Assembly: GCF_019890675.1 (NCBI RefSeq)
Contig: NZ_JAIOAA010000001.1
Coordinates: 496,001 to 560,000, forward strand
Reading direction: 5' to 3'
DNA from: Micromonospora sp. PLK6-60
GTDB lineage: Bacteria; Actinomycetota; Actinomycetes; Mycobacteriales; Micromonosporaceae
Length of the DNA stretch: 64,000 nucleotides
Shown: positions 25,984-34,247 of the stretch, one piece after another
How positions within the stretch are numbered: position 1 is the stretch's first letter
Layout: the number at the start of each line of letters is the position of its first letter
Notes under the pieces: generated by a model
Told to the model about the DNA's origin: nothing
Seen by the model: the letters and a program-made list of their open reading frames with translations, nothing else
Database searches by the model: none
Translations under genes and position numbers: made by a program

Positions 25984-28900
25984 CGGGCCAACCGCCGGGC
26001 GGTGTCGGCCAGCAGGCCGACCACCGAGTCGACCAGGGCGCGCACGGTCTCCCGGTCGTAGTGGTCGGTGCTGTACTTCACGCCGACGAGCAACCGGCCG
26101 TCCACGATGTCGCCCTCGAACATCAACTGGTACCGCTCGCGCTGCCGGGGCGACCGGTTGAGTCCGGGATCCTCGTCGGCGTCGGCCAGGGCGGACCCGG
26201 CGGGCCGACGCTCGATCCGGTCGAGCTGCCCGCGGTAGTTGAGCCGGACCGGGCACGCCGGCAGCGCGGCGAGGGTCGCCCGCTCGGCGTCGTCGGGCGA
26301 CCGGAACCGCAGCCCGTCGAAGCCGTAGCGGCGCTCGGGGGCGGTCGGCTCGGCCGCCAGCCGCACCACCTCCGCCGCGTCCGCGCCCCGCACCGTGCAC
26401 ACGTGCGGGTAGGTGGCCTGGACGTACCCGATGGTGCGCGACAGGTCCAGCCCGCCGACCGGCACGTCCCGGCTGTGGGTGTAGACGTCGACCGCCTGGG
26501 TCGGCCGGCCGCTCCACCCGGCCAGGGCCACGCAGATCGCGGCCAGCAGCAGCTCGTGTGCCCGGGGCACGCCCCGGTCGAGCCGGAACAGCAGCCGGTC
26601 GGTGTCCTCCGCGCCGAGCCAGGCGGTCTCGGTGCGCACCGTCGTCAACAGCCCCGGACCGTGCCGGTCGTACGGCAGCGGCCCGACCTCGTCCCACGGC
26701 CGGTCCCGCCACACCTTCGCGTCGCGCCGCGCCTCGTCGCCGCCGACGTACCCGGCGAACGCGGCGGCGACCTCCCGGACCCCGGCCGTGCTGGCCGGGA
26801 GGGTGACCTCGCCGCGCCGGCCGGAGGTGACGGCCGCGTCCAGGTCGTCGACGAGCAGCGACATCGACCACCCGTCCAGCAGCAGGTGGTGCACCACCAG
26901 GAACAGTCGCCCCGGCGCGTCGGGCACCCGCAGGTGCACCAGCCGCCAGACCGGGCCGTCGGTCAACGACAGGCTGCGCTGGATCTCCGCCAGCCGGGCC
27001 TCGACCCGGGCGGACACGTCCGCCGCAGGGCCGCCGTCGAGGTCGACCACGTCCACCACGGACTCCGGCCGCACCTCGACCTGCCGGGCGTCGACCCGGT
27101 CGTCGTGGAACGCGAACCGGCTGCGCAGCACCGCGTGCCGGTCCAGCAGCACGCGCGCGGTGTCCATCAGCACCTGCCGGTCCAGGTCGGCCGGCACGGT
27201 GAACAGCGCACAGAGCACGAAGGCGTCCACGTCCGGGATCGGGCCGTCGTGCAGCCACCGCAGCTGCGCCGGCAGCAGCTCCACCGGGCCGGTGGCGTCC
27301 ACCGCCGCCGTCGGCGACGAGCCGCGCATCGGCCGGGCCCGCGCCGCGGTGGCGCGTACGGTGGCCGCCGCGAGCAGGTCGGCGGGCGCGACGGTCCAGC
27401 CGGCCGCCCGGGCCCGCGCGGTGATCTGCATGGCCAGCAGCGAGTCCCCGCCCGCCTCGAAGAAGTCCTCGTCCGGGTCGAGGTCGTCGACGCCGAGCAC
27501 CGTGCGCCAGATCGGCAGCAGCGCGGCCAGCGCGTCTCCGCCGGACGGCGCGTCCCCGGCGGCCGGCGCGTCAGCGGCGGGCGGTGGCCCGGTCTGTTCC
27601 CGCCGCTCGGCGTAGCGCCGCTCCAGCTCGGCGGCCACGGCCCGCCGGTCCAGCTTGCCGTTGCGGTTGACCGGCACCTCGGCGACGACGGTGCCGAACG
27701 CCGGCACCATGTACGGCGGCAGCACCCCCGCCGCGGTGCGCAGCACCTCGGCCGGGTCGGGTCGCCGGTCGCCCCGGGCGGTCAGCAGCGCACCCAGCAC
27801 CGGCTCGCCCCGACCACGGTCGACCAGGCCCACGGCGGCCGCCAGCACCCCGTCGTGTCGGCGCAGCGCCGCCTCGACCTCCTCGGCCTCGATCCGGTAG
27901 CCGCGCAGCTTGAGCTGCCCGTCGGCGCGGCCGACGAACTCCAGGACGCCACCGGCGAGCTCCCGCACCAGGTCGCCGGTGCGGTAGCGCCGGTCCCCGC
28001 CGGGTGCGTGGACGAACCGCTCCCGGGTCGCGTCGGGACGGCCGACGTACCCCTCGGCCAGCAGCCCGCCGAGGTACAGCTCGCCGACCTCGCCGGCCGG
28101 CACCGGCGCGCCGTCGGCGTCGAGGACGTGCGCGCTGCGCCCCGGGAACGCGGGACCGATCGGCAGGCCGCCGCCGGTCGCGGGCACCGCCGCGCCCGGC
28201 GCGATGCGGTAGGCGGTGGCGGTGACCACCGCCTCCGTCGGACCGTACGCGTTGACCAGCTCGGCGTGGGCCAGCGGGGAGGCCCGCCACGGGGCCAGGT
28301 CGTCGATCCGGGCCGCCTCACTGCCGATGATCACCAGGCGTACCGACCGGAACGCGGCCGGGTCCAGGCCGTCGACCGAGGCCAGCAGGCTGCGCCAGTA
28401 TGCCGTCGGCAGTTGCAGCACGGTGATCCCGTGCCCGGCGACGATGCCCGCCAGCTCCGGCGCGGCCGGCAGACCGGCCGGGTTCAGCACCAGCGCCGCG
28501 CCCGCCGCCCAGGCGGACCAGATCTCCTCCTGCGCGACGTCGAAGCCCAGCGAGGCGAACTGGAGCAGCCGGTCGGCGGGCCCCAGACCGAAGTAGCCGG
28601 CGGCCAGCCGGGCGTGCTCGGCCGCCGCCCCGGCGGCGACGGCCACCCCCTTCGGCTCGCCGGTGGAGCCGGAGGTGTGGATCACGTACGCCAGCCGCGC
28701 CGGGTCGTCCGGTTCGGCCACGGCGCCGGTCGCCTCGGCCAGCGTCTCCAGCGGCACGACCCGTGCCGACAGGCCGGCCAGCCGGTCGGCGAGGGCGCGC
28801 GGCGCCACCACGGCGATGCAGCCGGCGTCGGCCAGCACGTAGCCGATCCGGGAATCCGGTGCGGCCGGGTCGACCGGCACGAAGCACGCGCCGCGCCGGT

Positions 28901-29147
28901 ACAGCGCGGCCAGGGCGATCAGCTCCGCCGTGCCCCGGCCGAGGACCAGGCCGACCCGGTCGCCGGGGGCCACCCCGGCGTCGCGCAGCCCGGCGGCGGC
29001 CCGGGTGACCGCCTGGTCGAGTTCGGCGTACGACAGGGTCCGCTCGCCCTCGACCAGCGCCGGGCGCTGCGGCCAGCGGGCGGCCGAGGAGGCCAGCAGC
29101 CCGGCCGGGCCGGTCCGCTGGGTGGTGGTGCCGGAGGTCCGGTCCAT
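25980..29147 (-). CDS. NRPS module: adenylation-carrier-condensation (A-PCP-C)
   Basis: A 1055-residue single module in the order A, PCP, C. A-domain core motifs: TSGSTGEPKG (near 159), NAYGPTE (near 300), YRTGDL, RGYRIEAEEVE and NRNGKLD with its Lys. The pocket residues read by eye against GrsA are roughly D-V-E-A-V-I-A-V-T-K, which matches no code I know. The carrier motif is FFEAGGDSLL (Ser near 567); the C-domain motif is VVHHLLLDGW (near 754). There is no epimerase or thioesterase. The start follows AAAGGAG-type sequence upstream, 24 bp after the preceding gene. It activates one amino acid and condenses it with a second carrier-bound or free partner; the adjacent PCP-C protein is the obvious partner. 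Confidence 0.92.
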   Translation of the reverse strand: MDRTSGTTTQRTGPAGLLASSAARWPQRPALVEGERTLSYAELDQAVTRAAAGLRDAGVAPGDRVGLVLGRGTAELIALAALYRRGACFVPVDPAAPDSRIGYVLADAGCIAVVAPRALADRLAGLSARVVPLETLAEATGAVAEPDDPARLAYVIHTSGSTGEPKGVAVAAGAAAEHARLAAGYFGLGPADRLLQFASLGFDVAQEEIWSAWAAGAALVLNPAGLPAAPELAGIVAGHGITVLQLPTAYWRSLLASVDGLDPAAFRSVRLVIIGSEAARIDDLAPWRASPLAHAELVNAYGPTEAVVTATAYRIAPGAAVPATGGGLPIGPAFPGRSAHVLDADGAPVPAGEVGELYLGGLLAEGYVGRPDATRERFVHAPGGDRRYRTGDLVRELAGGVLEFVGRADGQLKLRGYRIEAEEVEAALRRHDGVLAAAVGLVDRGRGEPVLGALLTARGDRRPDPAEVLRTAAGVLPPYMVPAFGTVVAEVPVNRNGKLDRRAVAAELERRYAERREQTGPPPAADAPAAGDAPSGGDALAALLPIWRTVLGVDDLDPDEDFFEAGGDSLLAMQITARARAAGWTVAPADLLAAATVRATAARARPMRGSSPTAAVDATGPVELLPAQLRWLHDGPIPDVDAFVLCALFTVPADLDRQVLMDTARVLLDRHAVLRSRFAFHDDRVDARQVEVRPESVVDVVDLDGGPAADVSARVEARLAEIQRSLSLTDGPVWRLVHLRVPDAPGRLFLVVHHLLLDGWSMSLLVDDLDAAVTSGRRGEVTLPASTAGVREVAAAFAGYVGGDEARRDAKVWRDRPWDEVGPLPYDRHGPGLLTTVRTETAWLGAEDTDRLLFRLDRGVPRAHELLLAAICVALAGWSGRPTQAVDVYTHSRDVPVGGLDLSRTIGYVQATYPHVCTVRGADAAEVVRLAAEPTAPERRYGFDGLRFRSPDDAERATLAALPACPVRLNYRGQLDRIERRPAGSALADADEDPGLNRSPRQRERYQLMFEGDIVDGRLLVGVKYSTDHYDRETVRALVDSVVGLLADTARRLAR

Positions 29148-29171
29148 GGGGTTCTCCTTTCCTGCCCGCGC

Positions 29172-30005
29172 TCAGGCCGGCGTGCCGGACTCGACCACGA
29201 CCGGCCCGCCGGCGACGAGTTGCCGGCTCTTGGCCAGGTGCCGTGGGGACAGGCCCTCGAGGGTGGTCGACCGGACCCGGGCGTAGCACCAGCGGCGGGC
29301 CACGGTGGCCGCGCGGGCGTCGCCGTCGGCGAGCCGCCGGGCGGCGTGGGCGACGAGCAGCGCGCCGGTGTGGCAGGCGCTGAGCGGGTCGAGCAGGTAG
29401 GCCAGCCCGGCGTCGACACCCTCGTCGTCGAGGCGGTAGTCCTCCTCGACGACGTCACGCAGCACCGGCACCAGCTCCCGGACGGCGGTCGCCGCGGGCG
29501 CCAGGTAGTCGGGGGTGCGGGCGGGCGTGCTCGCCTCGATCTCGGCCAGCACCGCGTCGAGGCCCGGCCGGTCCAGCACCTCCCGGCGGGCGTCGCGCGC
29601 CAGCCGTACGGTGTCGCCCGGGTGGCGGCGCACCTCGTCGGCCAGCGCCGCCACCGCGCCCCGGTCCTCGGGGCCGAGCAGCGCGAGCACGCCGCCGACC
29701 GCGCCGGCCGCGTCGCGGTGCACCCGCCAGGCGGTGAGGGCGCGGACCGCGGGGGTGGTGTCCGGGGCGGCGGCGGTCGCGGCGGCGACGAGCGCGGCCT
29801 CGACGACGACCAGCAGGTCGGCGGCGAGTTCGACGCCCAGCGGGTCGGCCGTGATGGCGGCCTCCCGCACCGGGCGCACGGCGGTCAGCATGGCCCGGGC
29901 GAGCCGCAGGGCCGGGTCGGTCGGTGCGGTCCCGCCGGCCGGCAGGTGCGCCGCGACGGCCGGGTGTTCCAGAAGGACCTGGGCGAAGGGGTCGGTGGGG
30001 TTCAT
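29172..30005 (-). CDS. Unrecognised protein of the biosynthetic cluster (277 aa)
   Basis: Starts MNPTDPFAQVLLEHPAVAAH; ATG 30005 overlaps the ATP-grasp stop by 4 bp, so it is translated with it. It is Ala/Arg-rich and almost entirely predicted helical, with helices such as LGVELAADLLVVVEAALV and AVRALTAWRVHRDAA. The most motif-like part is the C-terminal third: DPLSACHTGALLVAHAARR, then RRWCYARVRSTTLEGLS and PRHLAKSR. There is no signal peptide, P-loop, Rossmann or carrier motif, and I do not recognise the family. Its fixed place between the ligase and the NRPS suggests an enzyme or partner acting on the ligase product. Confidence 0.8.
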   Translation of the reverse strand: MNPTDPFAQVLLEHPAVAAHLPAGGTAPTDPALRLARAMLTAVRPVREAAITADPLGVELAADLLVVVEAALVAAATAAAPDTTPAVRALTAWRVHRDAAGAVGGVLALLGPEDRGAVAALADEVRRHPGDTVRLARDARREVLDRPGLDAVLAEIEASTPARTPDYLAPAATAVRELVPVLRDVVEEDYRLDDEGVDAGLAYLLDPLSACHTGALLVAHAARRLADGDARAATVARRWCYARVRSTTLEGLSPRHLAKSRQLVAGGPVVVESGTPA

Positions 30006-31267
30006 GCCGCCGGCACCGCCGGGGTGCGCAGCACGACGGAGACCAGCGCGGCGGCCGCGCGGGCGCGGTCGAGCGCCTCCTCGGGCGAGGCGCCCACCGC
30101 CTGCACCCCGACGGTGCGCACCGGCGGGCCGTCCGGCCGGGCGAGTTCGTCGCCCGGCTCGCAGAGCACCTCGACGTCGACGACGCCGTCCCGGGCCCGG
30201 GCCTCGTCGGCCCCGGCCACCTCCACCACCTGGCCGACGGCGCCGGTGACGCCGTACCAGATCGCGGCGTACCGGTCGTCGGGGGCGGCGACGAGCCGCT
30301 CCCGCACCTCGTCGAGCACCCGCAGCCCCACGCTCTGCCGGGCGAGCGCGTCGACCAGGTCGACGTCCCGGACCCGCCGCAGCAGGTACGGGATCTCGTC
30401 GCCGGCCGGGCGCAGGTGCGTCTCCACCACGCGCACGCCCGCGTCGGTCAGGATGACCTCGGTGTGGGTCACCCCGTCGCGGACCCCGAGGGCGTCCAGC
30501 ACGGCGTGCACGGTCTTGTCGATCGACGCCTCGTCGGCGGCGTCGAGCCGGGCCGGGAGGGTGTGCCCGAGCTCGCCGAAGTGCCGGGGCTCGGTGACCT
30601 TCGCGGTGATGCACGCGCGCAGGTGCACCCCGTTCTCGCTTAGGCACTCGACACTGTATTCGCGCCCTTCGTGCAGGGGCTCCAGCAGCGCCTCGGCGGA
30701 GTCGAGCTCGCCGGCCTGCCGGTCGAGGAAGGCCAGCGCGACGGCCAGGTCGCGCGGCCCGTCCACCCGGGACACCCCGCAACTGCCCACCCCGCGAACG
30801 GGCTTGCAGACCAGCGGGAAGCCGAGCGTGTCGGCCGCCGCGCTGGCCTCCGCCAGGTCGCGCACGCGGATCGCCCGGGTGTCGTCGACCCCGGTGGCCG
30901 CCAGCCGTTCCCGCATGGCGACCTTGTCGTGCACCCACCGGACCGTCTCCGGCCGGTGCGCGGGCAGGCCGAGCGCGGCGCCGATGGCGGCCAACTTGTC
31001 CTGGTCCTTCTCGCTGTAGGTGGCGAGGGCGTCGAACGGGTCGCGGGCGTGGATCGCCCGGGCCTCCGCCACCCACTCCTCCTCGGGCCCGTCGTCGGGG
31101 AAGACCACCACCCGGGCGTTGCGGCCGACGTCGCGGACCCGGGGCAGCACCTCGGCCCGGCAGAACACCGAGGTCCGTAGGCCGGGCGCGGCCGCCCGGG
31201 CCAGGGCCGGGGTCTCCCGCCCGCCACCGACGATGAGCAGGTGCGTAGCGAGGCTGCCCTCTCTCAT
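30002..31267 (-). CDS. ATP-grasp domain ligase
   Basis: A 421-residue protein starting MREGSLATHLLIVGGGRETP, with a strong RBS (GGGAGGAG). Layout: preATP-grasp Rossmann-like domain (1-105), then the ATP-grasp fold with FPLVCKPVRGVGSCGV (near 152), EPLHEGREYSVEC, and THTEVILTDAGVRVVETHLRPAGDEIP, the Mg-binding E...E/N region. It is closest in style to carboxylate-amine ligases of the PF13535 type, which make amide bonds through an acyl-phosphate. It is the first gene of the leftward operon and shares a 510-bp divergent promoter region with the Gfo/Idh/MocA gene. It probably joins an amino acid or amine to a carboxylate before or after the NRPS steps. Confidence 0.88.
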   Translation of the reverse strand: MREGSLATHLLIVGGGRETPALARAAAPGLRTSVFCRAEVLPRVRDVGRNARVVVFPDDGPEEEWVAEARAIHARDPFDALATYSEKDQDKLAAIGAALGLPAHRPETVRWVHDKVAMRERLAATGVDDTRAIRVRDLAEASAAADTLGFPLVCKPVRGVGSCGVSRVDGPRDLAVALAFLDRQAGELDSAEALLEPLHEGREYSVECLSENGVHLRACITAKVTEPRHFGELGHTLPARLDAADEASIDKTVHAVLDALGVRDGVTHTEVILTDAGVRVVETHLRPAGDEIPYLLRRVRDVDLVDALARQSVGLRVLDEVRERLVAAPDDRYAAIWYGVTGAVGQVVEVAGADEARARDGVVDVEVLCEPGDELARPDGPPVRTVGVQAVGASPEEALDRARAAAALVSVVLRTPAVPAA

Positions 31268-31777
31268 CCGGTCTCCTCCCACGAGTACGCGACGCGGCGG
31301 GCGACCAGGTCGCATTCCGGCGCTGACCACCGCATCGTCCGACGCAATTCCTACTTGTTCGGCATGGTTGCCGGCGAAATGGGTCGACGCGACCGGGCGA
31401 GCCTCATACCGGAGCCACCGAAGGATGTCCGCGAAATGACACCGAAACGATCGCAGCCCCCATTTCGCCCCCATTTCGCGTCGCTCGTCGACACCCGGCA
31501 CACCGTTTGTCGACACGCATCGTCCGCAGCGTCGACGCCCGCGAACCCGCACATGGTAGCCCATGGTCACGACATCCGCCCGGCCGTCCGTCCACAACGA
31601 ACGGTCGATGACAAACACCATCCAAAGCGGACAATCTGCGGCTTGTTACAGTCGTTGACGTTCATCATCGTCATCTGTATTATCGCTCGGACCACGGCCG
31701 GGTAATTCCACCGACCATGGTCAGCTCAAATCCTGCGCGCACCGCTGCGCGCAATTCCGATTCGGGGGGTTCGGACG
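31268..31777. other. Divergent intergenic control region of the biosynthetic cluster
   Basis: 510 bp without a convincing gene, clearly richer in A+T than the flanks (for example 31600-31710). The rightward promoter is listed separately. GTCGACAC occurs twice (around 31489 and 31514), with a related GTCGACG near 31531, possibly a regulator-binding repeat. No clear leftward promoter could be fixed by eye; the RBS of the ATP-grasp gene lies at the left edge. Confidence 0.6.
31655..31683 (+). promoter_or_regulatory. Near-consensus sigma-70-type promoter of the rightward arm
   Basis: TTGACG (31655-31660) and TATTAT (31678-31683) are separated by exactly 17 bp. Transcription would start near 31690, leaving an 88-nt leader before the GTG at 31778. 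A promoter this close to consensus is unusual in such GC-rich DNA and suggests control by a repressor or by the leader rather than by a weak promoter. Confidence 0.75.
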
Positions 31778-32680
31778 GTGGATTTGGTCGTCGTCGGCTA
31801 TGGCCGGGCCGGTCAACAACACATTGCGGCACTGTCCCGTTCGGACACCGCGCGGCTGCATTCCATCCTCGAAACGGATGTGACAGTCACCACAGGAGAC
31901 ACCCCCCGCGCCGCGTCGTGGGAATCGGTGCTGACCGATCCCGCCGTGGACGCGGTGTCGCTGTGCCTCCCGCCGGGCGGCCGCGCCGACCTCGCCTGCG
32001 CGGCGCTCGCCGCCGGCAAGGCGGTGCTGCTGGAGAAGCCGCCGGCGACCACGCTCGCCGAGCTGTCCCAGGTCGAAGCGGCGGCGGTCGCCGCCGGCCG
32101 GCCGGCGGCGGTGATGCTCCAGCACCGGCACGTCCTGCCCGCGGCGGCCCTGCGGACCTCCTGGGGCCCGACCGCCGCGGCGACCCTGCTGGTCAGCCGC
32201 CCGCGGACCGCCGCGCACTTCTCCGGCTGGCGGGCCGACCCCGGCCGCGCGCTCGGCGGAATCGTCGCGCACCTCGGCGTCCACTACCTCGACATCGCCT
32301 GCCAACTGCTCGGCATGCCGGTCTCGGTGACGATCACCGACCGCGCCGAGTGCCACCCCGGGATCGACCTCCAGTGCACCGGGGTCATCACCTTCGACTC
32401 GCAGGCCACCCTGGCCTTCACCGTCACGGCCCGGGCCGGCGCCCGCGGCGAGCGCCTCAGCGTCGTCGGCGATCCGGGGCACCTGGACATCGCCGACGGC
32501 GCCGTGGACGCCCAGATCGACGGCCAGCGGATCCGGACCGAGCCGGTCCCCGGGCCGGAGCTGCGCCGACGGGTCATCGACGAACTCGCCGCCGACACCC
32601 CGCCCGATCGCAGCAGCCTGCGCCGCAGCCGGGGGGTCACCCGCCTCCTCGAGCTCACCGCCGCGGTCCCGGCCCGATGA
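31778..32680 (+). CDS. Gfo/Idh/MocA-family oxidoreductase
   Basis: A 300-residue NAD(P)-dependent dehydrogenase. The N-terminal VVGYGRAGQQH is the Rossmann dinucleotide loop, and VLLEKPPA is the family EKP motif carrying the catalytic Lys; a GIVAHLGVHYLDI segment holds the conserved D/H helix of the C-terminal domain. At 300 residues it is shorter than the usual 330-370. The start is GTG 31778 with a G-rich RBS. It is the first gene of the rightward arm; its 3' end overlaps the next start (ATGA). It probably oxidises or reduces a hydroxyl or keto group on a sugar, inositol or sugar acid. Confidence 0.85.
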   Translation: MDLVVVGYGRAGQQHIAALSRSDTARLHSILETDVTVTTGDTPRAASWESVLTDPAVDAVSLCLPPGGRADLACAALAAGKAVLLEKPPATTLAELSQVEAAAVAAGRPAAVMLQHRHVLPAAALRTSWGPTAAATLLVSRPRTAAHFSGWRADPGRALGGIVAHLGVHYLDIACQLLGMPVSVTITDRAECHPGIDLQCTGVITFDSQATLAFTVTARAGARGERLSVVGDPGHLDIADGAVDAQIDGQRIRTEPVPGPELRRRVIDELAADTPPDRSSLRRSRGVTRLLELTAAVPAR

Positions 32681-33396
32681 GCGCCGGCTTCGGTCTCTCC
32701 TCCGGTTCGGCCCCCGCCCTGGCCGGCGCCGCCCTCGCCGACCTGGTCCGCGAGTGCGGCGGCGACACGGTGGACCTGCGCGCCGGCAAGGGCCACGGCT
32801 GGGAGGCGGACGGCCTGACCCCCTTCACCGAGCGGGGCGTCCGCGTCGCGTTCGTCGGCATCTCCGTCGCCCTCGGCGACCCCCGGCACACCCCGGAGGA
32901 CGTCGCCCGCCTCGCCGGGGCCTGGCCGGGGCGCCCGGTCAAGGTGTTCGCCGACGTCGGGGCGGCCGCCGCCGGCGGGCTGGTCGCGGCGCAGGTGGCC
33001 GCACTGGCCACGGGCCGCAACGCGGCCGACGTCCTGGTCGAGACCCACCACGGCCGCGCCCTGCCGGCGGAGCTGCGCGAGCTGCACGACCGGTACGGGC
33101 TCCGCGTCGTGCTCGACACCGCCGGCCTGGCCGCCACCACCGACGATCCGGCGGCCGCGCTCGGGCTGCTCCGGCCGGCGGTCGCCGCCGTCCAGGTCAA
33201 GGGCTTCCGACTACGGCCCGCAGGCGGCTCCGACCACCATCCACTCGGACCCGACGACCTGGCCGAGCTGACCGCGCTGTTCCGGGCACTACCCCCGGAC
33301 GGGCTGCCCGTGACGGTCGAGTCCCGGGCCGGGACACCCCGATCCGACCTGCGGCACACCGTCGCCGCCTGGTCCCGCGCGCACCACGGGAGGTGA
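32677..33396 (+). CDS. TIM-barrel isomerase/epimerase-like protein I
   Basis: A 239-residue protein beginning MSAGFGLSSGSAPALAGAAL. Alternating strands such as DTVDLRAGKGHGW, VRVAFVGISVALGD, VKVFADVG, ADVLVETHHGRA and RVVLDTAGLAA, with GLPVTVESRAG near the end, follow the AP-endonuclease-2/xylose-isomerase-like barrel. Metal-ligand candidates are the Glu in VETHH, the Asp in VLDTAG and the terminal VES Glu. It is smaller and more divergent than the next gene's product, so it may be a partner or a specialised paralogue. ATG 32677 overlaps the preceding stop. Confidence 0.72.
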   Translation: MSAGFGLSSGSAPALAGAALADLVRECGGDTVDLRAGKGHGWEADGLTPFTERGVRVAFVGISVALGDPRHTPEDVARLAGAWPGRPVKVFADVGAAAAGGLVAAQVAALATGRNAADVLVETHHGRALPAELRELHDRYGLRVVLDTAGLAATTDDPAAALGLLRPAVAAVQVKGFRLRPAGGSDHHPLGPDDLAELTALFRALPPDGLPVTVESRAGTPRSDLRHTVAAWSRAHHGR

Positions 33397-33398
33397 TC

Positions 33399-34247
33399 GT
33401 GCGTCTCGCCATCATCAACGACGAGGTGCACCAGGACCTGGGCACCGTCATCGACAGCATCCGGCGGACCGGCCTCGACGGTGTCGAGCTGCGGTCCTGC
33501 GCGGGCGTGCCGCCGCACCACCTGGACGACGCGCAGCTCGACGCCATCCGCCGGGATGTCCGGCAGGCCGGACTGGAGATCGCCGGATTCTGCCCGCCGG
33601 CGCTCAAGTGCCCGCTGCCGGAGACGGACGAGGACCTGGCCCGGACCGCCGAGCTGCTGGCCCGCGCCGTCGCGCAGGCCCGCCTGCTCGGCGCCCCGCA
33701 CATCCGGATCTTCAGCTTCTACCGCACCGGGGACCCGGCGCCGGAACGCGCCGCCCGCGCCGCCGAACGCGTCCTGGCCGCCGTCGACCTCACCGGCGTC
33801 GAGCTGCTGCTGGAGACCGGCACCCGCACCAACACCCCGACGATCGCGCACTCGCTGCGGTTCCTCGACGCGTTGGGCCGCGACGAGCTGGGCATCCTGT
33901 GGGACCCCGGCAACAGCGTGTTCAGCGGATGGCACGCGGACCCCTACCCGGCCGACTACGAACTCGGCCGGCAGCTGATCCGGCACGTGCACGTCAAGGA
34001 CCCGGACGGCCGCAACGGATACGTCCGGCTCGGCGACGGTGACCTGCCCTGGCCGGCCATCGTCCGCCGCCTCGCCGACGACGGATACGACGGCTGGCTG
34101 TCGCTGGAGACGCACTGGCGGCACGGGCGGGTCCTCACCCAGGCCCAACGCGACGAACCGTGGGGCGAGCCGTTCAGCGCGGACGGCTACCACGCCAGCG
34201 TCGAGTGCATGCGGATCCTGCGGCAGATGGTCGAGGCGACGCGTTGA
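33399..34247 (+). CDS. Sugar phosphate isomerase/epimerase-family TIM barrel II
   Basis: A 282-residue AP-endonuclease-2-type barrel. Strands and ligand candidates: GLDGVELRS at the N-terminus, IRIFSFYR, VELLLETGTRTNT (Glu), LGILWDPGNS (Asp), RHVHVKD (His) and WLSLETHWRH (Glu), the usual metal-binding set of xylose-isomerase-like enzymes. GTG 33399 is preferred to GTG 33393 because GGGAGG then has proper spacing. Such enzymes isomerise or epimerise keto sugars and inositol derivatives or act as dehydratases. Together with the Gfo/Idh/MocA gene the pair resembles inositol- or sugar-acid-modifying sets (IolG with IolE/IolI-like), here likely building a precursor. Confidence 0.83.
   Translation: MRLAIINDEVHQDLGTVIDSIRRTGLDGVELRSCAGVPPHHLDDAQLDAIRRDVRQAGLEIAGFCPPALKCPLPETDEDLARTAELLARAVAQARLLGAPHIRIFSFYRTGDPAPERAARAAERVLAAVDLTGVELLLETGTRTNTPTIAHSLRFLDALGRDELGILWDPGNSVFSGWHADPYPADYELGRQLIRHVHVKDPDGRNGYVRLGDGDLPWPAIVRRLADDGYDGWLSLETHWRHGRVLTQAQRDEPWGEPFSADGYHASVECMRILRQMVEATR

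Noticed and set aside
26061-31019. Very long plus-strand open frame (over 1600 codons) antisense to the NRPS arm
   Set aside because: It is Gly/Arg/Pro/His-rich with no domain, and it mirrors GC-rich third positions of real minus-strand genes with complete NRPS and ATP-grasp motifs.
31268-31705. Small open frames in the divergent control region
   Set aside because: No RBS, atypical composition and no family resemblance; the region reads as promoter DNA.
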